Shown: positions 7,441 through 14,939, numbered from the stretch's first letter. The stretch is 35,925 bases of DNA from Bacillota bacterium (GCA_029552125.1 JAKPEE010000159.1:1-35925), one strand, 5' to 3'. Made by a program: numbers and translations. Notes: generated by a model not told the origin, from the letters alone.

Positions 7441-7481
7441 AAAAAGGGGCCGTCCCAATTGACTTTTGGGTCAGCCCCCCC
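7441..7481 (-). terminator. intrinsic terminator after the cupin PGI gene
   Basis: On the minus strand GGGGCTGACCCAA pairs imperfectly with TTGGGACGGCCCC around AAGTCAA, followed by TTTTT (7445-7441). It lies about 20 bp after the stop of the phosphoglucose isomerase gene. Its sequence closely resembles the murA terminator at 14900-14939, but with the loop in the opposite orientation. Confidence 0.75.
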
Positions 7482-7502
7482 AACCGGAAGCTACGTTTTC
7501 GT

Positions 7503-8318
7503 TTAGGAAGAAGTCAATTCCCGGATATACTCGTCGAAGATACTCTGATAATTTTCCGGCTCAATCAAAAAGTCAAAAGCGTTAACATTCTCTTTAAAAA
7601 CCCGGTAAAGCGGCAACCCGGTAATCAGGTTAAGCTGGGACACGGGCGTTACCGGGCACCGCTGCAGTGCGGGCAAAATACTATAGTTCTTATTGCCTAT
7701 AAATTCAGGTCCATCGGGTGAATGCAGTTCAAAGTAGGCGCCGCCTCCCATTTTGCGGATTGGTTCATAGATTGACGAGAAGTGACGGGCTACCCAGTTA
7801 CTCATAATTAGATAATCGTCGCCGGGATTTATGGTAATATGACCATAATGCGGTGGAATTAACACTTTATCTCCCGGTTTAGCGGCAATAAAAATTACCG
7901 ATTCCAGCTCATCAAAACGCTCAGAAAAAGGTTTCTGCAGCAAGTAATGCGCCCGGCCATGCAGCACCTCGTACACTTCAGGGTAAGTGATCTTCTTTCC
8001 GGGCTTTTCAGGGTGGTAATGCCCCGCTGTTTTAATATATTCCCGGCCAATTACTCCCGGGCAGATTACGGTGATATCATAACGCAATCCCTTGTTTTCA
8101 ATGGTATTCTCATCCCCGGCAAGAGAAACACCGCGGTACATATAGTAAAGCTCATCCACGCCCTCCGCCCGCTCATCATAAAGCACATCGAGCATATCCC
8201 CTCGCCGGCGAATATCCGGCCGGGCTTCGGGAGTACTCATTTTTTCCCCGAAAACGAGTCTTTTTAGGGTTGAATCCCACTTCAAATCCAACCCGCTTTG
8301 TTTTGACAGATCAATCAT
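7503..8318 (-). CDS. cupin-type glucose-6-phosphate isomerase
   Basis: Interconverts glucose 6-phosphate and fructose 6-phosphate using the metal-dependent cupin fold known from Pyrococcus and other archaea, which is unrelated to the common Pgi. The cupin core shows the metal ligands H100 and H102 in TAGHYHPE, a Glu in ITYPEVYEV (E114) and H160 in PPHYGHITINPGD. The 271 residues exceed the roughly 190 of the archaeal enzymes because of an N-terminal extension of about 50 residues and a C-terminal tail. AAGGAGCG precedes the ATG. It follows gap by 82 bp in the same direction and ends at a terminator, so the two glycolytic genes are probably co-transcribed. Confidence 0.88.
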   Translation of the reverse strand: MIDLSKQSGLDLKWDSTLKRLVFGEKMSTPEARPDIRRRGDMLDVLYDERAEGVDELYYMYRGVSLAGDENTIENKGLRYDITVICPGVIGREYIKTAGHYHPEKPGKKITYPEVYEVLHGRAHYLLQKPFSERFDELESVIFIAAKPGDKVLIPPHYGHITINPGDDYLIMSNWVARHFSSIYEPIRKMGGGAYFELHSPDGPEFIGNKNYSILPALQRCPVTPVSQLNLITGLPLYRVFKENVNAFDFLIEPENYQSIFDEYIRELTSS

Positions 8319-8400
8319 TGAAAAACGCTCCTTCCCCGGAATGCCGGTTTATAGCGACGGGCTAACATATCCGGAGTAAAACATGTCTGTCATAGCTAAT

Positions 8401-9393
8401 TTATTCAGCAGCAGCCATCATGGTGACCAGATCTACCACCCGGTTTGCATAGGCCCACTCGTTATCATACCAGGCCAGAACACGGACCAGGTTTCCCCCT
8501 ACCACCATTGTGGACAGTCCATCCACTGTTGCCGAGTAAGGATTTCCTTTATAATCGACAGATACCAGTGGTTCATCGGAAAAAGCGAGGTAACTGGATC
8601 CGGCCGCTGCTTGTTTAAAAGCTTCATTAACAGCAGCAGGCGTTACTTCGCGCTCAAGCTCTGCCACAAAGTCCACCAGTGAAACCGTAGAAGTAGGAAC
8701 CCGCACAGCCAGGCCGTCAATCTTTCCTTTAAGCTCGGGAATCACTTCACCCACCGTTTTCGCTGCTCCTGTAGATGTGGGGATAATAGACAGCGCCGCT
8801 GTCCTGGCCCGGCGTAAATCCGGGTGAGGCTGATCCACCAGAGCCTGATCGTTAGTATAGGCATGCGTGGTATTCATTAAGCCTTTCTTAACGGTAAAGT
8901 GGTCATGCAGCACTTTTACCACCGGTGCGAGGGCATTGGTAGTACACGAGGCGTTAGAAACCAGAAAGTGTTTGGAAGGATCATAGAGATGTTCGTTTAC
9001 ACCCATGACAATAACTACATCGGCTTCCCCAGGCGCCGTAATAACTACCCTTTGAGCGCCGGCTTGCATATGCAGACTGGCGGTTTCCCGCTTGCGAAAA
9101 CGTCCGGTAGATTCGATAACCAGGTCTACGCCGCTTTCTTTCCAGGGAATTTTAGCCGGGTCTTTTTCCGAAAACACTTTCACCATTTCTCCATTTATGA
9201 GCAGGTGGTCCTGGCCGGCTTTAATTTCCCCTTCCATTTGACCATAGTTGGAATCATACTTGAGCATATGTGCCAGAGTGGCGCTGTCCACGAGATCGTT
9301 AATCGCGGTTATTTTAAAATTTTCCCGCCCGACAGCATTGCGAAAGACCAGGCGTCCAATCCGGCCGAAACCATTAATACCGACGTTCAACAT
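8401..9393 (-). CDS. gap: glyceraldehyde-3-phosphate dehydrogenase, type I
   Basis: Phosphorylating glyceraldehyde-3-phosphate dehydrogenase of glycolysis/gluconeogenesis, full length at 330 residues. The N-terminal Rossmann fold begins VGINGFGRIGR, with Asp33 in INDLVD favouring NAD. The catalytic Cys150 sits in SNASCTTNALAPV and His177 in MNTTHAYTNDQ. The phosphate-binding part SIIPTSTGAAKTVGEV and the C-terminal WYDNEWAYANRVVDL are standard. An AGGAGGG ribosome binding site precedes the ATG. Unlike the common gap-pgk-tpi cluster, pgk and tpi are absent here and the next gene is the cupin isomerase. A leader of about 150 bases precedes it; no CggR-type regulator is seen nearby. Confidence 0.95.
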   Translation of the reverse strand: MLNVGINGFGRIGRLVFRNAVGRENFKITAINDLVDSATLAHMLKYDSNYGQMEGEIKAGQDHLLINGEMVKVFSEKDPAKIPWKESGVDLVIESTGRFRKRETASLHMQAGAQRVVITAPGEADVVIVMGVNEHLYDPSKHFLVSNASCTTNALAPVVKVLHDHFTVKKGLMNTTHAYTNDQALVDQPHPDLRRARTAALSIIPTSTGAAKTVGEVIPELKGKIDGLAVRVPTSTVSLVDFVAELEREVTPAAVNEAFKQAAAGSSYLAFSDEPLVSVDYKGNPYSATVDGLSTMVVGGNLVRVLAWYDNEWAYANRVVDLVTMMAAAE

Positions 9394-9516
9394 TAAATAA
9401 GCCCTCCTAACCTAGATTTACTGTTATTGTTATATACAAAAAATTTTTTATGCGAACTCATGTAATCTCTGGTTTTATCCCCTTCTTGCGATAGGGCGGG
9501 GCAGTACGCTGCAATA

Positions 9517-9576
9517 ATTAGCCAAAAAGCTAATGTCCCTGGCACTTATAGTATAACATTTCCTTAACGTGCGCAA
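9517..9576 (-). promoter_or_regulatory. possible gap promoter and leader hairpin
   Basis: TATACT (9555-9550) is a good -10. The -35 is either TTGCGC at 15 bp or TATTGC at 17 bp, so it is only moderate. Near the predicted transcript start lies the hairpin ATTAGC-(N6)-GCTAAT (9517-9534), which could stabilise the mRNA end or bind a regulator. The rest of 9394-9748 shows no gene. For the plus-strand ydcZ-like gene I see a good ribosome binding site but no convincing promoter. Confidence 0.35.
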
Positions 9577-9748
9577 TACATTTATGCAGGCGCGATGGGC
9601 CATATCAGATGTGGACGTTTTTTTTGGCCCGAATTTTTCATAGAATAAAAACTCTGCCGGCGCGTTTTTCCTCCAAACCGTATAAAAATACCCTTCTTAC
9701 CAACAATAAAAGGGCAGATTAAAAATCCGAGGAAGGGGAACCCCCATT

Positions 9749-10195
9749 ATGAACACCATTATCATCGCCCTGCTGGTGGCGGCTCTTGCCGGCGTAGCCA
9801 TGGCCGTCCAGGGGTCGCTCAATGCTGTTCTCGGAAAATATATCGGTTTCCTGGAAACCACACTGGTGGTTCATCTAGTGGGGACTGCCATAGTGCTGCT
9901 GGCCCTCTATGTCTTTCGGCTCGGTTCGGGAGATCTGGCCCAGTTTAAAGAAGCCCCCTGGTATACTTACCTGGGCGGCGCCCTCGGTGTAATAATCATC
10001 TTTGCTGTGGCTTTTACTCTGCCCCGGGCCGGAGTAGCAAACGCTACCACGGCCATTATTATCGGCCAGGTTGCCACAGCGATGCTAATCGACCAGTTGG
10101 GACTTTTTGGCCTGGAGAAAGTGCCAATTAGCTGGTGGAAAGGGCTCGGCCTGGGGTTTCTCGCCGCGGGTGGCTACTTCATGCTCTGCAAATAA
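9749..10195 (+). CDS. DMT-superfamily small transporter (YdcZ/DUF606 family)
   Basis: Small integral membrane protein of 148 residues with five predicted helices. It matches the DUF606/YdcZ family of the drug/metabolite transporter superfamily by the start AALAGVAMAVQGSLNAVLGKYIG, the central YTYLGGALGVIIIFAVAFTLPRAGVA and the end GFLAAGGYFML. It has GAGGAAGGGGAA before the ATG. It is one of only two plus-strand genes in the window. Its last 22 bases overlap the end of the convergent PHP gene. Members often work as pairs or homodimers and their substrates are mostly unknown, so none is proposed here. Confidence 0.85.
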   Translation: MNTIIIALLVAALAGVAMAVQGSLNAVLGKYIGFLETTLVVHLVGTAIVLLALYVFRLGSGDLAQFKEAPWYTYLGGALGVIIIFAVAFTLPRAGVANATTAIIIGQVATAMLIDQLGLFGLEKVPISWWKGLGLGFLAAGGYFMLCK

Positions 10196-11244
10196 ATGGG
10201 GTTGGAAAAAAGCCAGGGGCGCGCCCGGCCCCAGAGGGAGCGGTAATAGACCTCAACCCGGTATACTCCGGGAGCCTCCGGTACATGAGAGAAGGTACCG
10301 CCTTTTTGCTGCACCAGCAGGCGTCCATTATGAATCAAACGGATCAGGGAGCGTGAACTGGGAGCCTGTACTTTTAACCTTAAGCCCTCTTCGTAATTCA
10401 GCGCTTCTCCCATCAACACATCTTCTGACGGATTTTGCCGCCGGCGGGCGGTAAAGCTAAATCCTTCGCCGGGATGAATTTGGTCGAAGGCCACATAACA
10501 GCGGCCTTCGCTCAGAGCGGCATAAATTTGTTTTTTGGCCTGAGCAAAATCTTCATGAAGCTGTTCCCGCAGGCAAATGTAGGTATTGATCGTGCGAAAA
10601 AGAAAACGGTAAGGGAAAATTTCTACAGGGATCAATGCTACGCGGCGCCTGACTGCGTGGGCGTCTAGACCGCCTATGGCCACAACAGCCTGTCCGGCGG
10701 CGGTATAGCAGTCCCATAATCTAAGGCACTCCGGCGGAGGGCCGTCCATGGCGGCCTTTCGATTGAGTAAAAACCAGTAAAGGGCTCGGGGGATGGAAGT
10801 GGCGCGGCCGCGCCAGTAGGAGCTGTAGTTCCAGATCTCCATACCGGTAAAACCAAAAACAGGCCAGTTATTCCAGGGGAAAGCAACACCACCGTCAATA
10901 TAGGGAGAACCTTTTTCAAAGGGATGGGCTATAAAACCGAAGCCTTTGGCCGCGTTAACCGCATTGATTAACTGTTGTGGATTTTCATCGTTGCACGGCA
11001 ACAGATCTGAGAGCCCCAAGGCGAGATAGTGGCAGCATTTTTTGTTAAATTCAACTCCTGCCAGCACGGCCACACTGCCGTAAAAACCTTCTTCCCTAAA
11101 GGCTTGCAAGGAATTATGGTCGGTGATGATTATATAACGCATTCCCGCTGCAGCTGCTGCAGCGGCAATCTCGGGCACACTGCCGCTTCCGTCGGAATAA
11201 ATACTATGTATATGAATACTGCCAGGGTAAGTATAGATCATCAT
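10174..11244 (-). CDS. PHP-domain metal-dependent phosphoesterase
   Basis: Protein of 356 residues with an N-terminal PHP domain of the polymerase-and-histidinol-phosphatase superfamily. Metal-binding motifs visible are HIHSIYSDGSG (residues 10-20), ITDHNSLQ, the Glu in LAGVEFN, FIAHPFEKG and GGLDAHAV. About 130 extra residues follow with a beta-rich domain like that in YciV/CehA-like proteins (VQAPSSRSLIRLIHNGRLL). The ATG overlaps the mbl stop by one base (TAATG), implying coupled translation with mbl. There is no signal peptide, so a cytoplasmic protein is likely. The substrate is unknown; trinucleotide or nucleotide phosphate hydrolysis would be typical of the group. Confidence 0.8.
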   Translation of the reverse strand: MMIYTYPGSIHIHSIYSDGSGSVPEIAAAAAAAGMRYIIITDHNSLQAFREEGFYGSVAVLAGVEFNKKCCHYLALGLSDLLPCNDENPQQLINAVNAAKGFGFIAHPFEKGSPYIDGGVAFPWNNWPVFGFTGMEIWNYSSYWRGRATSIPRALYWFLLNRKAAMDGPPPECLRLWDCYTAAGQAVVAIGGLDAHAVRRRVALIPVEIFPYRFLFRTINTYICLREQLHEDFAQAKKQIYAALSEGRCYVAFDQIHPGEGFSFTARRRQNPSEDVLMGEALNYEEGLRLKVQAPSSRSLIRLIHNGRLLVQQKGGTFSHVPEAPGVYRVEVYYRSLWGRARPWLFSNPIYLQSMK

Positions 11245-12272
11245 TAGAAAGATGAGGCAACTTTCCGGCTGGAAATAAGCGATTCTTGGAGCTGGTTCAT
11301 GTTATCAAGCACAATGGCCGTCCCCTTAACCACACAGCTAATCGGATCTTCAGCCAGATAAAAAGGCACTTCTGTTTCCTGTGAAAGAAACCGCGTAAAG
11401 CCATCCAGCAGCGCTCCGCCGCCGGTCAACACAACTCCCCGTTCAATAATGTCACCGGCCAGTTCGGGCGGGGTCCTTTCCAGGACCTGTTTTACTCCCT
11501 GAAGAATAATTTGGAGAGGCTCTTCCAGGGCCTGTACTACTTGCTGGGTGGTGACGGTTAGGGAGCGAGGCAGCCCGGTAACCAGGTCACGCCCGCGCAC
11601 TTCGGCCTGCAGGGAACGGCTTCCCGGGTGTGCCGAACCAATGGCAATTTTCAGTTGTTCGGCAGTACGCTCGCCGATTAAGACATTATACTCTTTTTTG
11701 ATATAGCGGACGATGGCTTCGTCAAACTTGTCCCCACCGACCCTGACGCTGGTGCTTTCCACTATTTCACCCATGGAGATTACGGCTATATCACTGGTTC
11801 CCCCGCCGATATCCACAACCATATTGCCGCTGGGTTCAAAAACATCAAGGCCCGCACCCAGGGCGGCGGCACGGGGTTCTTCGATCAGGTAGGTTTCCCT
11901 GGCGCCGGTACGGGAAATTGCTTCAATAACCGCTTTCTGCTCCACCGTGGTAGTGCCGGCGGGTATGCAGACGACGACCCGGGGACGGAAAAAGCGCCTC
12001 TTTTGGCAGGCCTTGGTGATGTAATGTTTAAGCATGATTTCAGTAATATCAAAATCGGCAATAACCCCCTCCTTCAGGGGACGGACCGCCACGATATTGC
12101 CGGGAGTTCGTCCCAGCATTCTTTGCGCCTCAGCGCCGATGGCAAGCACTCTCTGAGTCTGCTGACCTATGGCTACAACAGAAGGCTCGTTTAAAACAAT
12201 GCCTTTACCGCGGACAAAAACAAGTATCGTTGCCGTCCCTAAATCGATGCCGATATCTGAGGATAAGGCCAT
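11244..12272 (-). CDS. mbl: MreB-like rod-shape protein Mbl
   Basis: Actin-like cell-shape protein that guides side-wall peptidoglycan synthesis. The 342 residues from the chosen start contain the nucleotide-binding blocks DIGIDLGTATILVFV, VVDIGGGTSDIAVIS and GVVLTGGGALLDG. The start at 12272 is preferred because GGGGGAGG stands eight bases upstream and the product then begins like other Mbl proteins. An ATG at 12353 would add 27 unrelated residues and has only a weak site. The position directly after spoIIID matches spoIIID-mbl in Bacillus. The next gene, the PHP phosphoesterase, overlaps its stop. Confidence 0.93.
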   Translation of the reverse strand: MALSSDIGIDLGTATILVFVRGKGIVLNEPSVVAIGQQTQRVLAIGAEAQRMLGRTPGNIVAVRPLKEGVIADFDITEIMLKHYITKACQKRRFFRPRVVVCIPAGTTTVEQKAVIEAISRTGARETYLIEEPRAAALGAGLDVFEPSGNMVVDIGGGTSDIAVISMGEIVESTSVRVGGDKFDEAIVRYIKKEYNVLIGERTAEQLKIAIGSAHPGSRSLQAEVRGRDLVTGLPRSLTVTTQQVVQALEEPLQIILQGVKQVLERTPPELAGDIIERGVVLTGGGALLDGFTRFLSQETEVPFYLAEDPISCVVKGTAIVLDNMNQLQESLISSRKVASSF

Positions 12273-12386
12273 TGACAATCCTCCCCCGGTTGTCCGTAAC
12301 GGCTGCCGGGTATTAAGCAGACGTTTTCCAGCAAATACAGAATTCAACATCATTTAGGTTTTTCCTTTTTTCGTGTAAATTTTATA

Positions 12387-12644
12387 TTATTTTGACTTCA
12401 TCGCCAGGTATTTACGACGGGTTGCTTCGCCGCCCCGGAGATGACGTTCAGCCTTATTTTTATCCAGAATTTTCTTTACCTGCCGGGCCAGGTGCCGGTT
12501 TATTTGCGGCAGCCTTTCCGTAACATCCTTGTGCACCGTGCTTTTGCTTACTCCAAAATTACGGGCAACCTGGCGAACAGTCGCCCTGGTTTCCAGGATG
12601 TAATTACTGATTTCTAGTACCCGTTGATGAATATAATCATGCAC
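12387..12644 (-). CDS. spoIIID: stage III sporulation transcriptional regulator SpoIIID
   Basis: Small DNA-binding protein that tunes sigma-E genes and switches the mother cell towards sigma-K. The 85-residue product (GTG start at 12644) carries the HTH VRQVARNFGVSKSTVHKDVTERLP and the basic C-terminal block HLRGGEATRRKYLAMK of the family. AAAGGGGG lies seven bases before the GTG. An ATG at 12674 would extend the protein by ten residues, but it has no ribosome binding site and lies only three bases after a likely -10 element, so it is probably not in the mRNA. It sits upstream of mbl as in Bacillus. Confidence 0.93.
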   Translation of the reverse strand: MHDYIHQRVLEISNYILETRATVRQVARNFGVSKSTVHKDVTERLPQINRHLARQVKKILDKNKAERHLRGGEATRRKYLAMKSK

Positions 12645-12676
12645 CGCAGGGCCCCCTTTACTTGGGTTTTCCATAA

Positions 12677-12705
12677 ATTATATGAGGGGGCTACAAAAAA
12701 AAGAC
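12677..12705 (-). promoter_or_regulatory. sigma-E-like promoter of spoIIID
   Basis: GTCTTTTT (12705-12698), 13 bp, CATATAAT (12684-12677), compared with the Bacillus sigma-E consensus GTCATATT and CATACAnT. spoIIID is a sigma-E gene in Bacillus. The implied transcript start near 12670 supports the downstream GTG start. Confidence 0.55.
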
Positions 12706-12741
12706 CTTGGTAGTTACGGTGCAGGGCGAATTTCCTTCGGT

Positions 12742-13599
12742 TTACTGAAACAAATACTCTACCGGGTTAACTACCCGCCCATCTTTAATAATTTCCATAT
12801 AAAGGTAATCGGGCTCAGGTTCAAACCCGGCAGCTACAAGGCCGATGGTTTGTCCGCGGGACACCCTATCTCCGACATTAACCGATACTTTTTGCAGGGC
12901 CCCGTAATATGAAACCAGCCCGTTGTCATGCTCAATCATCACTGATTGACCATGCGGCTTGTCCAGCGACATGGTTTTAACTACAATTCCATCCCAGGAG
13001 GCAAACACTTCGCTGCCACTTTTAGTTTCAATGGCAATACCCTTCGAAATATAGTAAAGGGGATAACCAAAACCATTTTGAATTACGGTTTCGTGAAAGC
13101 CGTAGAAAAGATCTCCTTTAACTTTTACCGGCCATTCCCCTTTAACAAACGGAGCTGGAGCGTCCGCTTCTTCAGAAGGGGTTTCTGTTACAGTATCCGG
13201 CTTAACTTCAGTTGCAGGCTCGTTAGTGTTACTGCCCTCAATATTGTTTTCAGGCAGCTCGTTATTAGAATTATTTAAGTCTGGCTCAGTGGGAGAGTAG
13301 GCGCTCCAATCGAAAGGAGGTTCTGCCACAGGAGGTTCAGCGACCCGCAGCATGGAAAAACGCCAGATAAATATGCTTACGGCTACCATAACCACGAGAG
13401 CATAAATAGCAACAATACGCAAACTTGCGGGCAAGCCCCGATAAAAAGCAACCAATTTCTGGCACCCTGCAGTGACGACACCCAAACCTTGTCGGCAGGT
13501 ATGCAGAAACGATGTTTTAAACCGCATAAAGTTAGTGCTGATAACACTAAATTTTGATTTTTTATGCTTTACTTGATAATTTTTCTTCCTCGTGGCCAA
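12742..13599 (-). CDS. spoIIQ: SpoIIQ-like forespore membrane protein, degenerate M23/LytM domain
   Basis: Forespore protein that, in other spore formers, pairs with SpoIIIAH across the intermembrane space. The 285 residues comprise a basic cytoplasmic tail, one transmembrane helix (about 61-80), a Pro/Glu/Asn-rich linker (85-150, with repeated VAEPP) and a LytM-like beta domain (165-285). All four metallopeptidase positions look lost: the HxxxD site reads SKGIA (S185, A189), the HxH site reads YLY (265-267), and the AH before it is YYG. The domain should therefore be structural. The start is TTG at 13599 after GAGGTGA. It follows spoIID by 50 bp and precedes spoIIID, as in Bacillus. Confidence 0.82.
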   Translation of the reverse strand: MATRKKNYQVKHKKSKFSVISTNFMRFKTSFLHTCRQGLGVVTAGCQKLVAFYRGLPASLRIVAIYALVVMVAVSIFIWRFSMLRVAEPPVAEPPFDWSAYSPTEPDLNNSNNELPENNIEGSNTNEPATEVKPDTVTETPSEEADAPAPFVKGEWPVKVKGDLFYGFHETVIQNGFGYPLYYISKGIAIETKSGSEVFASWDGIVVKTMSLDKPHGQSVMIEHDNGLVSYYGALQKVSVNVGDRVSRGQTIGLVAAGFEPEPDYLYMEIIKDGRVVNPVEYLFQ

Positions 13600-13607
13600 A
13601 GCAAATC

Positions 13608-13647
13608 ACCTCAACGGATATTATATCCAGTTGAGGTAAATGTATAC
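13608..13647 (-). promoter_or_regulatory. sigma-F-like spoIIQ promoter overlapping an inverted repeat that covers the ribosome binding site
   Basis: GTATA (13647-13643) and GGATATAAT (13628-13620), 14 bp apart, match the sigma-F pattern GYWTA / GGnnAnAnT; the -10 is complete and the spacing slightly short. The -10 sits inside an inverted repeat, ACCTCAAC (13637-13630) with GTTGAGGT (13615-13608), plus an inner GGATAT/ATATCC. The 3' arm contains GAGGT of the Shine-Dalgarno. A transcript started here would lack the 5' arm; a read-through transcript from spoIID would contain both arms. Confidence 0.6.
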
Positions 13648-13649
13648 TC

Positions 13650-14663
13650 CTATGGCGGTGCTGAAGCAACCTCCGCCCCGGTATAATAGTACGCAATAAT
13701 ATCCCGGTAATTCAGGCCTTGGGCGGCTGCGCCATCTGCACCATACTGGCATAAACCGACACCGTGGCCATGACCGCGGATAAAGAACAGCACTCCGTCT
13801 TCTCTAAACTCCCAGGAAAAATCTGTAGACGGAAGTTCCAGCAGCCGGCGCACTTCTTTGCCTTCCAGGCGTGTATTGTTAACTTGAAGGATTGCTACTC
13901 TCTCCCCGGGGGTTGTCTCTACAACCTGGAGGGGAATTTCACCGCTGGGTCCGGCCGGCCAGGCCAGCTCCTGCTGGAAAGCAGCTTCCAACTGATCATA
14001 TGGTATTAATAACTCGGAACGGTAATAAGGCGAATGGCTGCAGTACGGGCAGCGGATACTCTGCAAATAAGGCACCGGCCCTCCGCTCCAAATGGCCGTA
14101 GAGGTTTCCGTTTTCCCGCCGCAGGTGGAATGATAAACTGCCTCTACAAGCGCACCCCCGAAAACGACTACTTCGCCCGCAGTATCAGCAACTGCCTGCC
14201 GGATGCGCTGCAGATTTTCCTCTCGCCGATCTTCAGGCCATCGGGCTACAGCCTGGACAGGATCAACCCAGGCCTGGCAGTGGGTACTGTCAGAACAGAG
14301 ATCAGCCGGTTGAAAGCTGCGATCGCATCCGCTACCGCCATAAGAACGCAGACGATGCATGGCATAGGTCCGCGCTACTACAGCCTGAGCTTTTAAAGCT
14401 TCCAGGGCAAAGGAGGCCGGCATTTCAGCCATAACCACCCCAACCAGATATTCTTCAAGATCCACTGTAATTACTTCTTGCTTTTCAGCAATATAAAGGC
14501 TAATTGGAGATAAACCCTCTTTCTGATCAGACGATTCATCTTCTTCTTCCAGAACACCAGGCAAAAAAGGTTGTAATTGCCGCCCCAGGCTCACCGCTAC
14601 CGCGGGCAGGCAGATCACAACCAGGGCAATGGCCAAGAACAGCAAGGCCGCGGTTCGGGTCAT
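13650..14663 (-). CDS. spoIID: stage II sporulation protein D (SpoIID lytic transglycosylase)
   Basis: Mother-cell peptidoglycan hydrolase that works with SpoIIM/SpoIIP during engulfment. The 337-residue protein has an N-terminal membrane anchor (about 4-27), then the SpoIID domain. That domain begins VDLEEYLVGVVMAEMPASFALEALKAQAVVART, and its second Glu is the catalytic residue of the family. Further family marks are YHSTCGGKTE, CPYCSHSPYY and the ending GHGHGVGLCQYGADGAA. AAGGGAG precedes the ATG. A strong sigma-E-type promoter lies 30-60 bp upstream, in keeping with mother-cell expression. The gene lies between murA and spoIIQ as in Bacillus. Confidence 0.95.
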   Translation of the reverse strand: MTRTAALLFLAIALVVICLPAVAVSLGRQLQPFLPGVLEEEDESSDQKEGLSPISLYIAEKQEVITVDLEEYLVGVVMAEMPASFALEALKAQAVVARTYAMHRLRSYGGSGCDRSFQPADLCSDSTHCQAWVDPVQAVARWPEDRREENLQRIRQAVADTAGEVVVFGGALVEAVYHSTCGGKTETSTAIWSGGPVPYLQSIRCPYCSHSPYYRSELLIPYDQLEAAFQQELAWPAGPSGEIPLQVVETTPGERVAILQVNNTRLEGKEVRRLLELPSTDFSWEFREDGVLFFIRGHGHGVGLCQYGADGAAAQGLNYRDIIAYYYTGAEVASAPP

Positions 14664-14692
14664 GGTTACAACTCCCTTGCGATTTCACCAGA

Positions 14693-14722
14693 AATATATG
14701 AAGTGAGTTATTTTTTTATGAC
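14693..14722 (-). promoter_or_regulatory. sigma-E promoter of spoIID
   Basis: GTCATAAA (14722-14715), 14 bp, CATATATT (14700-14693). This agrees closely with the sigma-E consensus (GTCATATT-N14-CATACAnT). The -10 ends 29 bp before the ATG. Together with the murA terminator it accounts for most of the 333-bp gap 14664-14996; the piece 14750-14895 shows nothing recognisable. Confidence 0.75.
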
Positions 14723-14899
14723 TTATTCTGCATCACCAGCGTATAAAATATTTTGAATAATAAAAATAAACATGTTTGTGAGCATTGAAATGATGCTAAA
14801 ATTTGTTAAAAAGGGATGGCAGCGCTCTGTGCACGGGCCAAAAATCTTATGGCGGGTGATCATCATGAAAATCTGCAGGGTTAGAGTTTTAACCTACTG

Positions 14900-14939
14900 A
14901 AAAAGGGGGCTGCCCTAAAAGTCAGTTTGGGCAGCCCCC
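14900..14939 (-). terminator. intrinsic terminator after murA
   Basis: GGGGGCTGCCC and GGGCAGCCCCC form a perfect 11-bp stem around a 13-base loop (14905-14939), followed on the minus strand by TTTTT (14904-14900). It lies about 58 bp after the murA stop and insulates spoIID from read-through. The loop sequence AAAAGTCA(G)TTTGGG also occurs in the hairpin at 7441-7481. Confidence 0.85.

Noticed and set aside
12273-12353. N-terminal extension of mbl by 27 residues
   Set aside because: Family members start at the residues encoded from 12272, and GGGGGAGG is correctly placed for that start; the upstream ATG has only a weak site.
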